DNA of 64,000 nt from Taxillus chinensis (lineage: Eukaryota; Streptophyta; Magnoliopsida; Santalales; Loranthaceae): contig CM042091.1 in NCBI GenBank assembly GCA_023512835.1, positions 25,642,995-25,706,994 on the forward strand. The letters are read 5' to 3'. Every line of letters starts with the position of its first letter. Position 1 is the first letter of the stretch. Positions 23,376 through 34,473 of this stretch are shown here, one piece after another. A program made the translations under genes and the position numbers. The notes below the pieces were generated by a model. The model saw only the letters and a list, made by a program, of their open reading frames with translations, was not told the origin of the DNA and made no database searches.

Positions 23376-26300
23376 TGGCATCAACTATGCAGTCCATGGT
23401 TGGTTGATGGTAGTCGGATTGCGTCTAAGATCAGGAGTGCTCGCGTGGCTGATGATCCGCCTAGTGTTCGATGGACAAGCAACCCCTCAAGAAATTGCCC
23501 CAACTGCCAGCATACCATTGACAATGATGATGTATATGTAGTTCCCAATCTTCATAACAGCTTTTGAAGTTTTTGCATCTGTTGTTGAATTCAATGAATG
23601 CTAGTTAAATGAAGATACATCTCATTCAGTAGAAGTGTGATTGTGACGCATTGGTGTGTATTTTGTTTTTGTTTCAATGTATCTTCTGCACAGCCTTTGG
23701 TTTCAGTCTTGCCTCACTTGAATGTGAGAATGAACATGCAAGGGTAATTTTCACGGCCGTTGTTATGCAGCCAAACACTACTCTTAAGTTGCAGTCTATA
23801 GTCACCTTGAACTTAAGAAGCTTAGGAAATCAAATTCGAGCAAGCAATCAAGCATTGATAGAATTAGGGTAAAGAGTGAAAACTGATTTGTAGTGACTCG
23901 ATGCAATGCTTACATCCACTTCTTCATTTCCTTCATTTGGGTAGTGGTGATGCTAATACAAATAGTTTCTTCCTACATTTGAATTTAGATGTATTAGAAA
24001 TTGGTCCATGTCCTCACTTTGAGGAGTGTCGACACGGGTAGAGCAGAGGATAAGTTCATATGATTTTGATACAATGGGAAATGAAAAATACAATAGGATA
24101 TCATTGTTCTGGCTAAGCTGGTCAAATTGAGGAACAGATGCATTGCCATAATGTTTGCTTGGCTTTAAATGCATTATACACCCTTTGGTCTACCTTCTCC
24201 AGAACCATCTATTTCTCACGTTGTGGCTTTTATGTACCATAGGATGGTTTCATTGTCTGTTTCATTTTTTATTAATGCTATAACGCCTAGTAATTTTCAT
24301 TTTGTTGTACATCATTTCTTACTAATTTATTAGTGCATGACAGTAGTTCCAACACTCTTCTAATAATTTTGTTTGTCTCCTATCTTTTATACATTTCTAC
24401 TATGATATTGAGCAATCACTTCCATCTCTAGTCATCACTTAAGTAGAATTTGTTTGTGTTTGCTTGCAACTGAAGATTATACTTGGCTATGAAAACATGC
24501 TTAGATAATGCAATAAATGTTTTGAAAATTGTCCTTGGATATCATGTCTACCCATCTTCAGCTGTGAAGAGTAACAATTGGTTTCTTTGCTTTCTTTTCC
24601 CTGGTGGAGCATGACTGCTGGTTAACATTTATTACATTTTGTGAATGTTTGGTTTTCAGGTCAATAAAGAATGGCCCGGATTGCCTGGTGGTGTGAAATT
24701 TGATCCAACTGATCAACAGATTATAGTGCATCTACTTGCAAAAGTTGGTGCGGGGGATCTGAAACCCCATCCTTTTATCAATGAGTTCATTCCAACTGTT
24801 GAGAAAGATGATGGGATCTGTTACACCCATCCTCAGAACCTACCAGGTTTGCCCCAAGAGGACAGTTTTGACTCATTTATCTGCTTCAGGCTTCATCATT
24901 TTCTGTTACTTTAGTTCTGAAAAATTGAACTTCATAGGTGTTATGCAAGATGGGAGTCCATCCCACTTCTTTCACAGAGCAATCAAGGCTTACACTACAG
25001 GAACTCGGAAGCGACGGAAGATAAATGATGGTGATTTTGGTGATGTTCGTTGGCACAAAACTGGAAGGACTAAGCCAGTGATATTGGATGGGAATCAGAA
25101 AGGGTGTAAGAAGATTATGGTTTTGTACATGAGCATAGTCAGGGGTGGAAAGGTGGAGAAAACTAACTGGGTGATGCATCAGTACCATCTAGGCACACAG
25201 GAGGATGAAAGGGATGGAGAGTATGTTGTTTCAAAAATATTTTATCAGCAGCAGGCAAAGCCGAGTGACCAAAATGAACAAGACGTCCCTGAAATTGTCA
25301 ACGCCATTACACCAAAAGTAGACCCCGTCACTCCCAAATCTGTAACTCCGGAGCCTCAATTAGGAAGACGATTGCTCAACTTTGGACCACAACCAGAAGT
25401 TCAGACTAAATTGACAGATCCTTCCCTTCAGGTGTATTTAGATATATAGTTTTTTTTTTGTGAGCATTTTGTCCGTTGCTTTTGCTGCTAATAGTTCAGA
25501 TTTAGGAAATTGAATTTTGAATTGGGTGGGGGGGGGGGGGGGGGGGTGCCTTGCTAAACCATTGTCTTTAATCAAGAAACTTATATTTTTTAATGTGCTA
25601 GTTTTTTAGAGAATAACATCTCATTAGAACTCCAATTAACTAAGCTTTAGATGCCAATCCTCTAGAATTGGCTATACAAACCAAAGCTTCAATAGTTTTG
25701 AACAATTGCTTATGTCAGCTTATATTTTCTTCCTAAGCATCTCGAGACAGGTATTGTTGAAGAAGAGGCGCAGCATGAATCTGAAAAGCCTAGTTATCTT
25801 GCAGAGGCGGAAGCTGACAATTGTGAACGTCGAAATGTTGATAATGAAGAAAATCATTTTGACGAAGGCTCGAATTGGTGGGATAATGAATCGCAGTTTA
25901 TTTTAGATTCCCAACAACTCGTGGAAGGGCTCTCACTTTGTGATGAGCTCCTACAGAGCCAATCTCCCAATAGGGAAGAAGAAGGTGCTGCTGATGATAA
26001 ACCAAAAAGAAAACCGCGTCTGTCTGATTATGCCAAGTTAGGGCCAGAGGATCTAAAGAAGGATCTTGAGGAGTGCCAAAATCTGGTTTTGGATCCAGCA
26101 AACATAGAACTTGACACTCCCCCGGAATTTCGTCTGAGCCAGCTTGTATGTTTTCTTGTGCTCTTCCTTTACATTCAACTGATGGTACTGTTGCATATAG
26201 CATGGGAATCTCAAATTTTAAACGGATTTCTTTAATGTGTTTTGTGCAGGAATTTGGCTCGCAAGATAGCTTCATTGCATGGGGTGGAGGCAGGACCTAA
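23085..26300 (+). CDS. SOG1: SOG1 orthologue, NAC transcription factor of the DNA-damage response
   Basis: Six exons, all with GT-AG introns and a frame that closes exactly: 23085-23092, 23393-23531, 24660-24846, 24938-25431, 25738-26145, 26250-26300; 428 codons. The first coding exon is 8 nt (ATGGCCGG). Exon 2 gives the SOG1-type N-terminus ([12 protein letters not shown], then a CPNCQH motif). The NAC domain spans about residues 54-217 ([65 protein letters not shown]). The acidic C-terminus keeps five SQ motifs (Ser 328, 334, 350, 410, 416) and the Thr in LDTPPE (403). In Arabidopsis SOG1 the SQ sites are ATM targets. For exon 5 the acceptor CCTAAG keeps the frame; the nearby GACAG acceptor would not. 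SOG1 acts in the nucleus, switching on repair, checkpoint and cell-death genes after double-strand breaks. The gene looks intact. Alternatives are NAC044/085-type paralogues, but the N-terminus and five SQ sites favour SOG1. Confidence 0.92.
23329..23373. repeat. (TA)n microsatellite in SOG1 intron 1
   Basis: About 45 bp of uninterrupted AT/TA dinucleotides, ending roughly 20 bp before the exon 2 acceptor, near where the branch point would lie. Confidence 0.9.
25528..25546 (+). repeat. G19 homopolymer in SOG1 intron 4
   Basis: Nineteen consecutive G, preceded by GGGT. Unusual in an AT-rich plant intron; prone to length error and able to form quadruplex structures. Confidence 0.9.
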
Positions 26301-26640
26301 GCGTGGTTCATCATCATCATCATCCTTTTGATGGGAGCAAGATGTAAACATGGTTTGGATATTTTTTGGCAGGAACATCCTTTTGCTGGGAACCAGGGTC
26401 TAAATGCGGCTTGGGGGTCAAGTTTCACTATTTTAAATTAGCTTGGCAAATTACTTGTTATTAGTGTGAGGACACACTATTGTTCCTCTTTTGCTGCTTG
26501 GCTATAGTATCTTCAATGTAGACCCAAAAACAGCGGCCATGGATTAACTTGCTCAGATGTATCCTCATCTGGATTGGTGCTTTGTTTTGAACTAACTGCT
26601 TTCATAATTGAATTTAAATATTTTGATGTATGCTCGTTCT
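26301..26640 (+). other. Probable SOG1 3' untranslated region
   Basis: Sequence following the stop codon, with T-rich stretches and possible poly(A) signals (AATTTAAATA near 26610). The end is not determined. Confidence 0.4.
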
Positions 26641-28710
26641 TGTAGGGATGAGCATTTCGGGTAACCTAATTAAATTTAGAAATTTGGTTCAGTTCAGTTT
26701 TTGGATTTCTAAAAAATGTAAATTAAAAATCGAACCTAAATTTTAAAACAAAGAACTGAAAAATAGAAAATGAATCTATTTTAGCTATTTTAGGTGTTGT
26801 TTGATTGTTTGTTTTTTATTTTTCAAATTTAGAATTTTTTTTGGTATATATGTTTTCTAAATAAAGTGATAAATTATTTAAATTTTAATCTGAATAAAAT
26901 AATTATTTTTATAAATGTCTTTTAGGAATTTTTGTTTTAAAATTTAAATTTATTTTTTGTGTGAAATATAAATTTTGTTCTTTATTTATTATCTCAGTGA
27001 GCTCATCATATATTATTTTTTATTTTTTTTAAAAATTATTATTTAAATTATATTTTCTCTCCTTCAAATAAGTATAAAATTAATGAAACTAAAATATAAA
27101 TTTAAAAAAAAAATAAATATCGCCTTAGATTCTTCATAAGATTATTAACGAATTAGATAACTGCTCAATGAATTTAATTTTGATTAAATATTAACTAAAA
27201 AAAGAGATAAGAAATATTCAGTCATAAATTTAACTATATAAATTAATTATTTTTTTAAAAATAAAATAATATCATTTCATTTTTCTGTTTAGCTAAGCTT
27301 ACCATCTCTCTTGCTGGCACACCCCTTGAAATCACATCTTCTGTGGAAGTCCTACAATCATGCAAAGGACATTAGGAAAAATATATTTATTAAACAGGCA
27401 TGGGAGAACAATGCCGGGAGTTAAGAAAGGCTCATACAGACCAAATTCTATATATCTATCCCAGCGGTAGTCTCATTAAACTTACCAAAAAAGAAGAGAA
27501 GAAAAAGAAGAAGAAAAGAAGTGACACGATTATGATAAAAAATAAAAATCACGTGAGATTAGGGAAACGAACGTGGGAAATTAAGCTCGAGCTGATTGCT
27601 CATCATCGGGAATTTGGGTGGCCTATTGATTTTTCTTTTGGTTTTTATTTTTTATAAAATAAGATCCGTCGTGTTGTAGTTCGTTACATTAGATTTGGGC
27701 GACTCAACATGCATGATGAAGATGATTAGTCCGCAGGTTTATTAAGTGCCTGAAATTGGAAAGAAATTAATACACAATCTAATTTTTGAACTCGTCTTGC
27801 CGAATCGGTTTTTTAATATATTCAGACCATCATTAACAGTCCCTTAAACTTCCCTTCTTTGAACTGATAGACTAGAGATATAAAATTATGATACTCTACC
27901 GTAACTACAGAAATAAATACCGTAGATTAAAACAATGTCATTTTGCTGTTTTTTACTTCAACGTTACATTTTATTAGTATGCATTTCAAAGTAAGGCTTG
28001 CTTGGGATCAAGATGGCATCAGTTTATAACCGCATCAACATTGAATTTCAGATGTAGGTAGTGACAGGGCCGTACTTAAAGTTTGTCATTCAGGCCATTT
28101 GGCATTGGCCGGGGATCATGGAATTAGGAAAAAAAGCAAAGGAGGGTAAAATTAGAAGCCATCTGAAAGATCCATTTAGCAAATGAATATAATACAGCGC
28201 CGGCCAATCAATATTACACAACTGTCCTCACGTATTTATTTTCTTGAGTATAATAGAACTGCAACCAGTGCCCTTATATATAAAATAAATTTTAAAAGTT
28301 TCAAATTATTTAAAATTTAAAGATAAAAAACAATCGCTTTGAATTGTAAAAGGACAGAACCGGATATATATATATATATATAGCTACACTAAAGCCTAAG
28401 TTTTGATTGGGGTGAGGAAAATATCCGATAGACAGAGAGAAAACAAGATTAGAATAAAATAGGAGTGCGTGATTAATGATGATTCAATCAATCATGCCAG
28501 CAGAGGAGCATGACAATGCATCTTCTGATGATGTAGAGACGTCCCCTCTGCTCCTTCAATATGCGGCCAACTGATGGCGATGCTGTGCTGCCTGAGAGCC
28601 TCCTGCTCTTCGACCCTCCTATGATGTTCATCTTCATCATCTTGATTTGTTTGCACTGCCTTCGAAACGAGTTTTTGTTGCTTTTGTCTACTTCAAATGC
28701 ATGGAGATGA

Positions 28711-28746
<36 letters not shown>

Positions 28747-29616
28747 GGAGACTAAGGGGAGCCGAGAGGGTGGATGGTGTGGGACTAAATATAAACATAG
28801 GAGAGGAAGGGGCTAGCGTGTGGTGGTCTACTAAAGAGGCGCAATGTGGGGCATCAGAGTACGTACTATTCCCCCTCACCAGAAAACAACACACCCCTCC
28901 CACCCCCACCATTCATGGGCCCCTTCATCAACTTGTCACCCGCAAGGCCCTCCCTCCCCTCACCCCCTAAGTAAAAATCTCAAAGGACCCCAAATCAATA
29001 AATGAATGAAATTAAAAATAGTATATATTTTTCAAAATGCAAACAACAAGACCAAGTTTCATGTGACATGGGCTTTGGGTTGGGAGGCAAGATCATTATT
29101 AGTATTGTTTGAATGTTGGAGGCTTACCCCGCCTATTAAGTTTGGTTAGATAATCTAAACTTGACAGCGCGCGGATCATAGAGAAGGCTGGGAAGCATTA
29201 AACATGGAGTGCCAAATTAAGTGAAGCTCGTGAATTGTGAGTCGCGAATTGTGGGTGTGGGTTGCGAGCGTTTTAAATTTGCGTGTGCTTCTAAGATCAA
29301 CGGGGCCCACGGTAGCAGTTGGAAAGGTTAGGATGAAGGCTTTCTTTCGATCGCTGTTAGCAAATAAAATAATAATAACGGAAAACTCCACGTTCCCCAT
29401 GCACCGCAATTCTTTTTTTACACAAACGCAAATTATATATTTGCTCGAAAATTAAATTATTCCGAATAAAGCATTCAGGATCAATAAATTTTAGTTAACA
29501 TTTAACTATAATTTTAACTTTTATAAAATTTTATCGGTTAAAATTTATGCTACTCAGCAAAATTTTAATATTTATATTAAAATATTAATTTCAGTCCACC
29601 CACCTCCCCTGCAGCA
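26641..29616. other. Intergenic DNA
   Basis: No gene is recognised on either strand. It begins with GGGATGAGCATTTCGGGTAA, a string common at ends of small plant transposons (26645), followed by very AT-rich DNA to about 27300. A purine-rich run lies at 27490-27520, (TA)n at 28365-28381 and 28713-28743, and a C-rich stretch at 28870-28970. Short frames at 27400, 28647 and 29237 have no domain or codon bias. Confidence 0.5.
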
Positions 29617-29786
29617 CCGTCACCTTCCCCCCCGGATCATCCGTAGCTGGTACACAGGTCGACAGTCAGCTTTTGATGAAATTAGCCGTCACCTTCCCCC
29701 CCGGATCATCCGTAGCTGGTACACAGGTCGACAATCAGCCACGACAGGAATAGGACGTCGAAGGTCATGGCTAATTTCATCAAAAG
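29617..29786. repeat. 69-bp direct repeat plus 18-bp inverted repeat
   Basis: A block starting CCGTCACCTTCCCCCCCGGA is repeated 69 bp later (29617 and 29686) with almost no change over ~54 bp. The spacer CTTTTGATGAAATTAGCC (29670-29687) recurs as its exact reverse complement at 29769-29786, so the second copy sits in the loop of an 18-bp perfect stem. Confidence 0.9.
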
Positions 29787-29904
29787 ACTAAAATTGCCCT
29801 CTATCGTCCGTGGCGCCGGACTCCCAATTGAATTTGACGAATAATATTGGTTTTTAGCAATCTGCCAATTCTATGATGACGACAAACACATATACCCTCT
29901 CACA

Positions 29905-30115
29905 TAGACTCACATATGAATGTTTTAGCAGAAATTATTGGAACAGGGCCACTCAAATTGTTGTAGGACAAGTTACTGAAATAATAGAGCACCAGATGCA
30001 AGCACATTATTATTCAGATTCAAATTAGATTCCAACTGCTGCAGCTTTGAGAAGTCCCACTGCCGGAGGGATTGGCCCAGTTATTTTGTTATTCTGCAAA
30101 AGCCCGTGAATATCA
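29905..30115 (-). pseudogene. LRR receptor-kinase relic (NIK/SERK-like)
   Basis: On the minus strand LLQNNKITGPIPPAVGLLK (about 30105-30045) is followed, after a stop and frame changes, by LNNNVL-like residues and LSYNNLSGPVP (~29970-29935) and an AKTF segment. This is the order of the last leucine-rich repeats of small LRR kinases of the NIK/SERK type. About one repeat in the middle is missing and no kinase or signal peptide is nearby. A short gene fragment, probably carried by a transposon or left from a lost gene. Confidence 0.6.
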
Positions 30116-30939
30116 GCATGACAGCATGGTTATTTGCAATTACACTAACATTAAAAGCATTTCTTGTCGCACCCCCTCCCACTAGCACCGTCGCCCCTGC
30201 GAATGCTCTTAGAGTCTTAGTCTCATATAAAGTCTCATTTACGCCTGACCAGTGACCATCCTCTCCCTTCATAGACGGCCCCCATCAAGCGAGAGCAGAA
30301 GCAGAGAGAGAAGTGACACCATAAGTCCCCGAAAAATGGTAACTCCATCTCGTCGCACCACTAACTTCATTTTGTTTTTTTTGGTTTCGATGTTTGCACG
30401 GAACCGATCTGAGAAGTGAATCTTGTCGGACCCTCAGATCCGTCGCCTCCGGTCTCCCCCTCTCCCCCTACAGCGCCGTCGCCCCCATCGCCCAGTGCCA
30501 TCGGCCCCCCTTCCCCTGTAGCGCCGTCGATGAAGCGTTTGCTGCTGTCGTCAAAAGGGAGAGAGAGATGAAAGCATATTACTTTATTTAAAAACAAAAA
30601 TAGCGAGTGGGAGAGGATGAAAATGTAAATAATTAATTTTATAATTATTTTATTAAGATTATAAATAAATTAAATATTCACGAACAAACTCACATTCGTT
30701 TCGATAAAAGATTATTTATGTTTGTTCATTTTAAAAAGTTAATGTTTGTGAACAGAATATTTTTGTTCCGAACATGAACAAACTAGTGTTCGGCTCATTT
30801 ATGTTTATGAACATTGATTGCAAATATATATTCGTGAATATATATTTGTAAACATAAATAATTATGTTTGCAAACTACCATTTACAAACAAGTAACAAAA
30901 TTTAAAAATAAAAATTATTAAAATAATATTATGTAGTTG
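30116..30939. other. Non-coding DNA
   Basis: No gene is recognised. 30390-30540 is C-rich and opens short frames on both strands with no domain. 30680-30890 carries GAACA/TGTTC and TTCGTGAATAT strings in both orientations (for example TATATATTCGTGAATATATA near 30822), suggestive of a small palindromic repeat. Confidence 0.4.
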
Positions 30940-31307
30940 ACACCTATCACTTACATAGGAATCACAATTTGCTTTGTCCCCATAGGGACCCGCCCCAAAT
31001 GAGGCGGTTTCTTTTAAATTTATTGGGGCACGAGGCGGGGACTGGGCAAGTATCCCCTGCCTCGTGTACCCACCCATCCCCGGGATAAATCCTAAGACTT
31101 CTCTTCTGCATGTGTAGCTGCCATACCATTAGGCTAACTTTGTTTTGTTGTTTATGCTTATGTAAATAATATATATACTTATTATATCACATATACATAA
31201 TAATAATAATAATTATTATTATTATAATTAATAATATTATTAATTATAATGATAATAATATTAATAAAAAGTGTATATTTCATTTTAAAAATAAGAGTAA
31301 TTACAAA

Positions 31308-31343
<36 letters not shown>

Positions 31344-31560
31344 ATGAGTAATGCTACTTGTAGGCCTCATTTTGGGAACTGTATTGCAGGTCTTTTATTT
31401 TTTTTTTTTATCAAAACGGCATAGTTTTAATTAAAAATTCATTAATCAAAATAATGTCGTTTTGATAAAAATATAAAGGGCCTGTAATGCAACCCTACTT
31501 TAGGGACTACAAATAGATTTATTCTATCTGTATAATAATAAAAATTAAATGTAGTATTAC
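30940..31560. repeat. Third copy of the fold-back arm, split by a MITE
   Basis: Same orientation as the left arm at 17950-18300: CCCGCCCC strings, the CATTAGGCTAACTTTGTTTTG segment (31120-31146), TTATGCTTATGTAAATAATA, AAT-rich repeats and AAAAAGTGTATATTTCATTTT. The alignment is interrupted by the MITE at 31353-31512 and resumes at 31513-31560, where a copia-like LTR begins. Confidence 0.75.
31353..31512. mobile_element. MITE, ~160 bp, nearly all inverted repeat
   Basis: Left half (GAGTAATGCTACTTGTAGGC ... GCAGGTCTTTTA ... TATCAAAACGGCATAGTTTT) and right half (reverse complement: GAATAAATCTATTTGTAGTC ... ACAGGCCCTTTAT ... TATCAAAACGACATTATTTT) pair over about 70 bp each. No coding capacity. 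Superfamily unassigned; target duplication unclear. Confidence 0.7.
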
Positions 31561-32039
31561 TGTTAGATCAAACCCAAAATTTGGATTATGCGGATAAAAC
31601 CCTATGTAATTTGATTTGAGACCTTGTATGTTTATTCTTAGTTGTTGCAGAAGATATAACTCTAATTTGGATCTACACTCGTGATAGCAAAGCCAAGGAC
31701 AGGATACATAATCCTGATCCGGATCAATGTGAGTGTCGTCAAGCACTTAGTAAATAACCAAGTCCTCATGTGGAGTAAGGATTATTCGTGCGGACTAAAT
31801 ACTTAAAACTATGGACTAAGTGTTGGATCAAGCCCAGAATTTGGATAATGCCTGATAAAGCCCTATGTAATTTGATTTGAGATCTTTTGTGTTTTGTCTT
31901 TAATCATTGTAGAAGATATGTTATTAATCCGGAGATACACTCGTAAGAGCAAAGCTAAGGACAGGATACATAATCCTGATCCGGACGAGAGTGAGTGTCG
32001 TCAAACACTTGGTAAATAACCAAGTCCCCCATACATACG

Positions 32040-32420
32040 AGTAAGGAAGTATTGATGCGGAATAAGGACCTGAGTCTTTATTCGCACGGAGTAAGGAAAC
32101 CAGATGTGGAGTAAGGAATCCGGACCACTCACTCATGCGGAGTAAGGATGTGCTAGTACGGAGTAAGCCATCCGATCCTTTAAACTCGCACGGAGTAAGA
32201 AACTCGTACGGAGTAAGGAACTTACATGCGGAGTAAGGAAGCGCGATACCGAATAAGCACTCCGACCTTCTCATTCACACAGAGTAAGGAAGCCCGACAC
32301 GGACTAAGGATTCCAATACCAAATAGATACGGAGTAAGCAACCACTGACACGGAGTAAGGTTCCGAGCTTCATTAGCAACGGAGTAAGGAAAATTACACC
32401 GGACCAAGAAGATGCTACTT
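32040..32420. repeat. Degenerate CGGAGTAAGGA array, first block
   Basis: About 17 occurrences of a (A/G)CGGAGTAAGGA-like core at irregular 12-40 bp spacing. A second block with the same core lies at 33030-33530. Confidence 0.8.
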
Positions 32421-33029
32421 CAACTTACCGCATTTAAAGTCATCAGCTCGTGGTGTCCCGATGTAAGACAAACTCGTTGAGAACCTGAAGAATCTTACAC
32501 ATGGATCACCCGGATATGTGGACACAACTTTAATTATACTTGGGAACTCACAAAGGCACTTATACTCTTCAAACCCAAGATCTTGATCTCCACAAACCAC
32601 AGCAGTCAAGGCAGAGAGATTACCGATGAATAGTTAGTGCTGAACACATTTCGGAACTACAAGTTCCAAGGTTGTCTCTTAGGAATGTTTTTATAAATAT
32701 TCATACTTGTACATTTAAAAGAGTGTACGAGCGAGCCAGAATCAACCTTGTGTATGCACAAGAGTTCAAAGACATAATATAGGCTAGTGTGTGAATCCTT
32801 TTGTAAACAGAGTGTAAAAGAGTCTTGCTTATATTTTGTTGTATTTATCTTTTGATAATAAAACAAAAGACTTCCACTATCTGGTTATCTTCCGCAGTGA
32901 TTCTATCACTTAACTAGATAAGTGTTGTGTCATAAGAAAATCAAAATAGTTTCAATAAGAGCCTATTCACCCCCCTCTAGGCTCCAAGGGACCATCACTA
33001 AGGAATCCGCGTCTTACACTTGAACTAAG

Positions 33030-33530
33030 TTAAATAGATGCAGAATAAGAATCCTAGTCTATATCTCACATGGAGTATGAGAGAACTGTCGCGGAATAAA
33101 AAGCTAAGTCTTCCACTCAAGCGGACTAAGGACAAGAAGACACGGAGTAAGGAATCCGAGTCTTTCATTCATGCGGAGTAAGGAAGGACTTGTGCGGAAT
33201 AAGTACCCAAGTCCTTTGTTTACACGAAGTAAGAAAAAGAGATACAGAGTAAGGAATCCAAACCTTTTACTCGAGCAGAGTAAGGATGCGTTGATACGGA
33301 GTAAGCCATCTGGACCTTTTACTCATGCAAAGTAAGGAACTCAAGCGGAGTAAGGAAGCGCTGATACGGAGTAAGCTCTCCGAACCTTTCGTTCATATGG
33401 AGTAAGGAAGCACTGACATGGAATAAGAATTCCAGTATCAAACTGATACGAAGTAAGCAACCACCGACATGGAGTAAGGATCCGAGCTTCACTAACACGA
33501 GTAAGGAATCTTACAACGGATTAAGAAGAT
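33030..33530. repeat. Degenerate CGGAGTAAGGA array, second block
   Basis: Same core and irregular spacing as the first block, in the corresponding part of the repeated LTR unit, with more substitutions (GAATAAG, GAGTAAGC). Confidence 0.75.
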
Positions 33531-34131
33531 GCTTGCTTCACTTTATTAGCTTCACATTCAAGTCATCAGCTCACTGTGTCCCGATGTAAGAAAGACCCGT
33601 TGAATATCTAAGTCGTCTTACTCGTGGATCACGTGGAGATGTGGACAGAGCCTTAAATGCAATTGGGATCACGCGAAGAAATTAAATGTTTAGAATCCCA
33701 AGATTTTGAGCACCACATCCGCAACAATTAAAGCAGAAGCATTTTCCAAGAAGAACTTCAATGCAACACAGTGCTCGGAAAATCCAGTTCCAAGAATGTC
33801 TCCCAGTGATGTCTATATATATTAAGTTTTGTATATTTTCACATATGCATGTACATGTACAAGAGCTCTTAGAGATTAAGTTGGCTAGTGTGTGAGTTAT
33901 TGTAAAACAGAGTGCTAGGGAGTTTCAGTAGATTGAAAAGCTTGTCATCAGCTTTAATCTGCTATTATTTTGTTGTAATTATCTTTTGATAGTAAAATAG
34001 AATACTTCCACTATCTGGTTATCTTCCGCACTGATTTAATCTTTTAACCAGAAAAGTGTTGTGCCAGAGAAGAAGAAGAGTTTTCGATAAGAGCCTATTC
34101 ATCCCCCTCTAGGCTCCCATGGACAAACAAG

Positions 34132-34143
34132 TGGTATCAGAGC
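34132..34143 (+). promoter_or_regulatory. Primer-binding site (tRNA-iMet)
   Basis: TGGTATCAGAGC, 2 nt after the LTR end at 34129. It shows that the LTR to its left is a 5' LTR and the element runs rightwards. A (CT)n run follows at 34172-34213. Confidence 0.9.
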
Positions 34144-34169
34144 AAGTCTACCTGCTTAAACTAAAGATT

Positions 34170-34216
<47 letters not shown>

Positions 34217-34217
34217 A

Positions 34218-34367
34218 ATGGTCAAAGAAAGTAGCATGCTGTTTAACGCTCGCCTTAACTTCGGAGGTGCGCAAGAACCTATCCCCAATCGCGATAGCCA
34301 GGAAAACATTGATCCGAGCACAAGTGCTCAACCTCGCTTCTGTCGCTCCTCAACAACGGAGTTCTAG
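34218..34367 (+). pseudogene. Start of the copia-like element's ORF, truncated
   Basis: The first ATG after the primer site opens 49 codons to TAG at 34365. I see no gag motif in so short a piece, and the body of the element is missing because the LTR of Athila-like element B begins about 100 bp later. Confidence 0.3.
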
Positions 34368-34473
34368 CTTCACTCGACAAAATCGCCAAAATTTACACCC
34401 GAGCTTTTCTCATAGTAGAAAGCTCGCATGAGAATGTTCATGATATGTCATGATCATCTGATGTGCCATTAGA

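Larger units (their letters stand above)
31561..34129 (+). mobile_element. Compound LTR region, probably Ty1/copia
   Basis: Three related starts or ends are seen. TGTTAGATCAAACCC (31561) and TGTTGGATCAAGCCC (31821) begin two copies of the same ~240-bp start, each with a GACAGGATACATAATCCTGA segment. CTATCTGGTTATCTTCCGCA followed by GCCTATTCA(C/T)CCCCCTCTAG occurs at 32880-32985 and again at 34012-34115. The final copy ends GGACAAACA (34129), 2 nt before a primer site. So there are one complete and two partial LTR copies in tandem, or one LTR with internal duplications. Assignment to copia rests only on the LTR end style and primer. Confidence 0.6.

Noticed and set aside
23323..23541. Short frame with Ile-Tyr repeats before SOG1 exon 2
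   Set aside because: Translation of the (TA)n intron repeat joined to exon 2 in the wrong frame.
24781..25449. A 222-codon NAC frame as a single-exon gene
   Set aside because: It reads through intron 3 and part of intron 4. The six-exon model gives a continuous SOG1 protein.
28481..28576. Small ORF ([12 protein letters not shown]...) or a miRNA precursor
   Set aside because: No match to known peptide uORFs or plant miRNAs that I recognise; only an 8-bp stem is visible.
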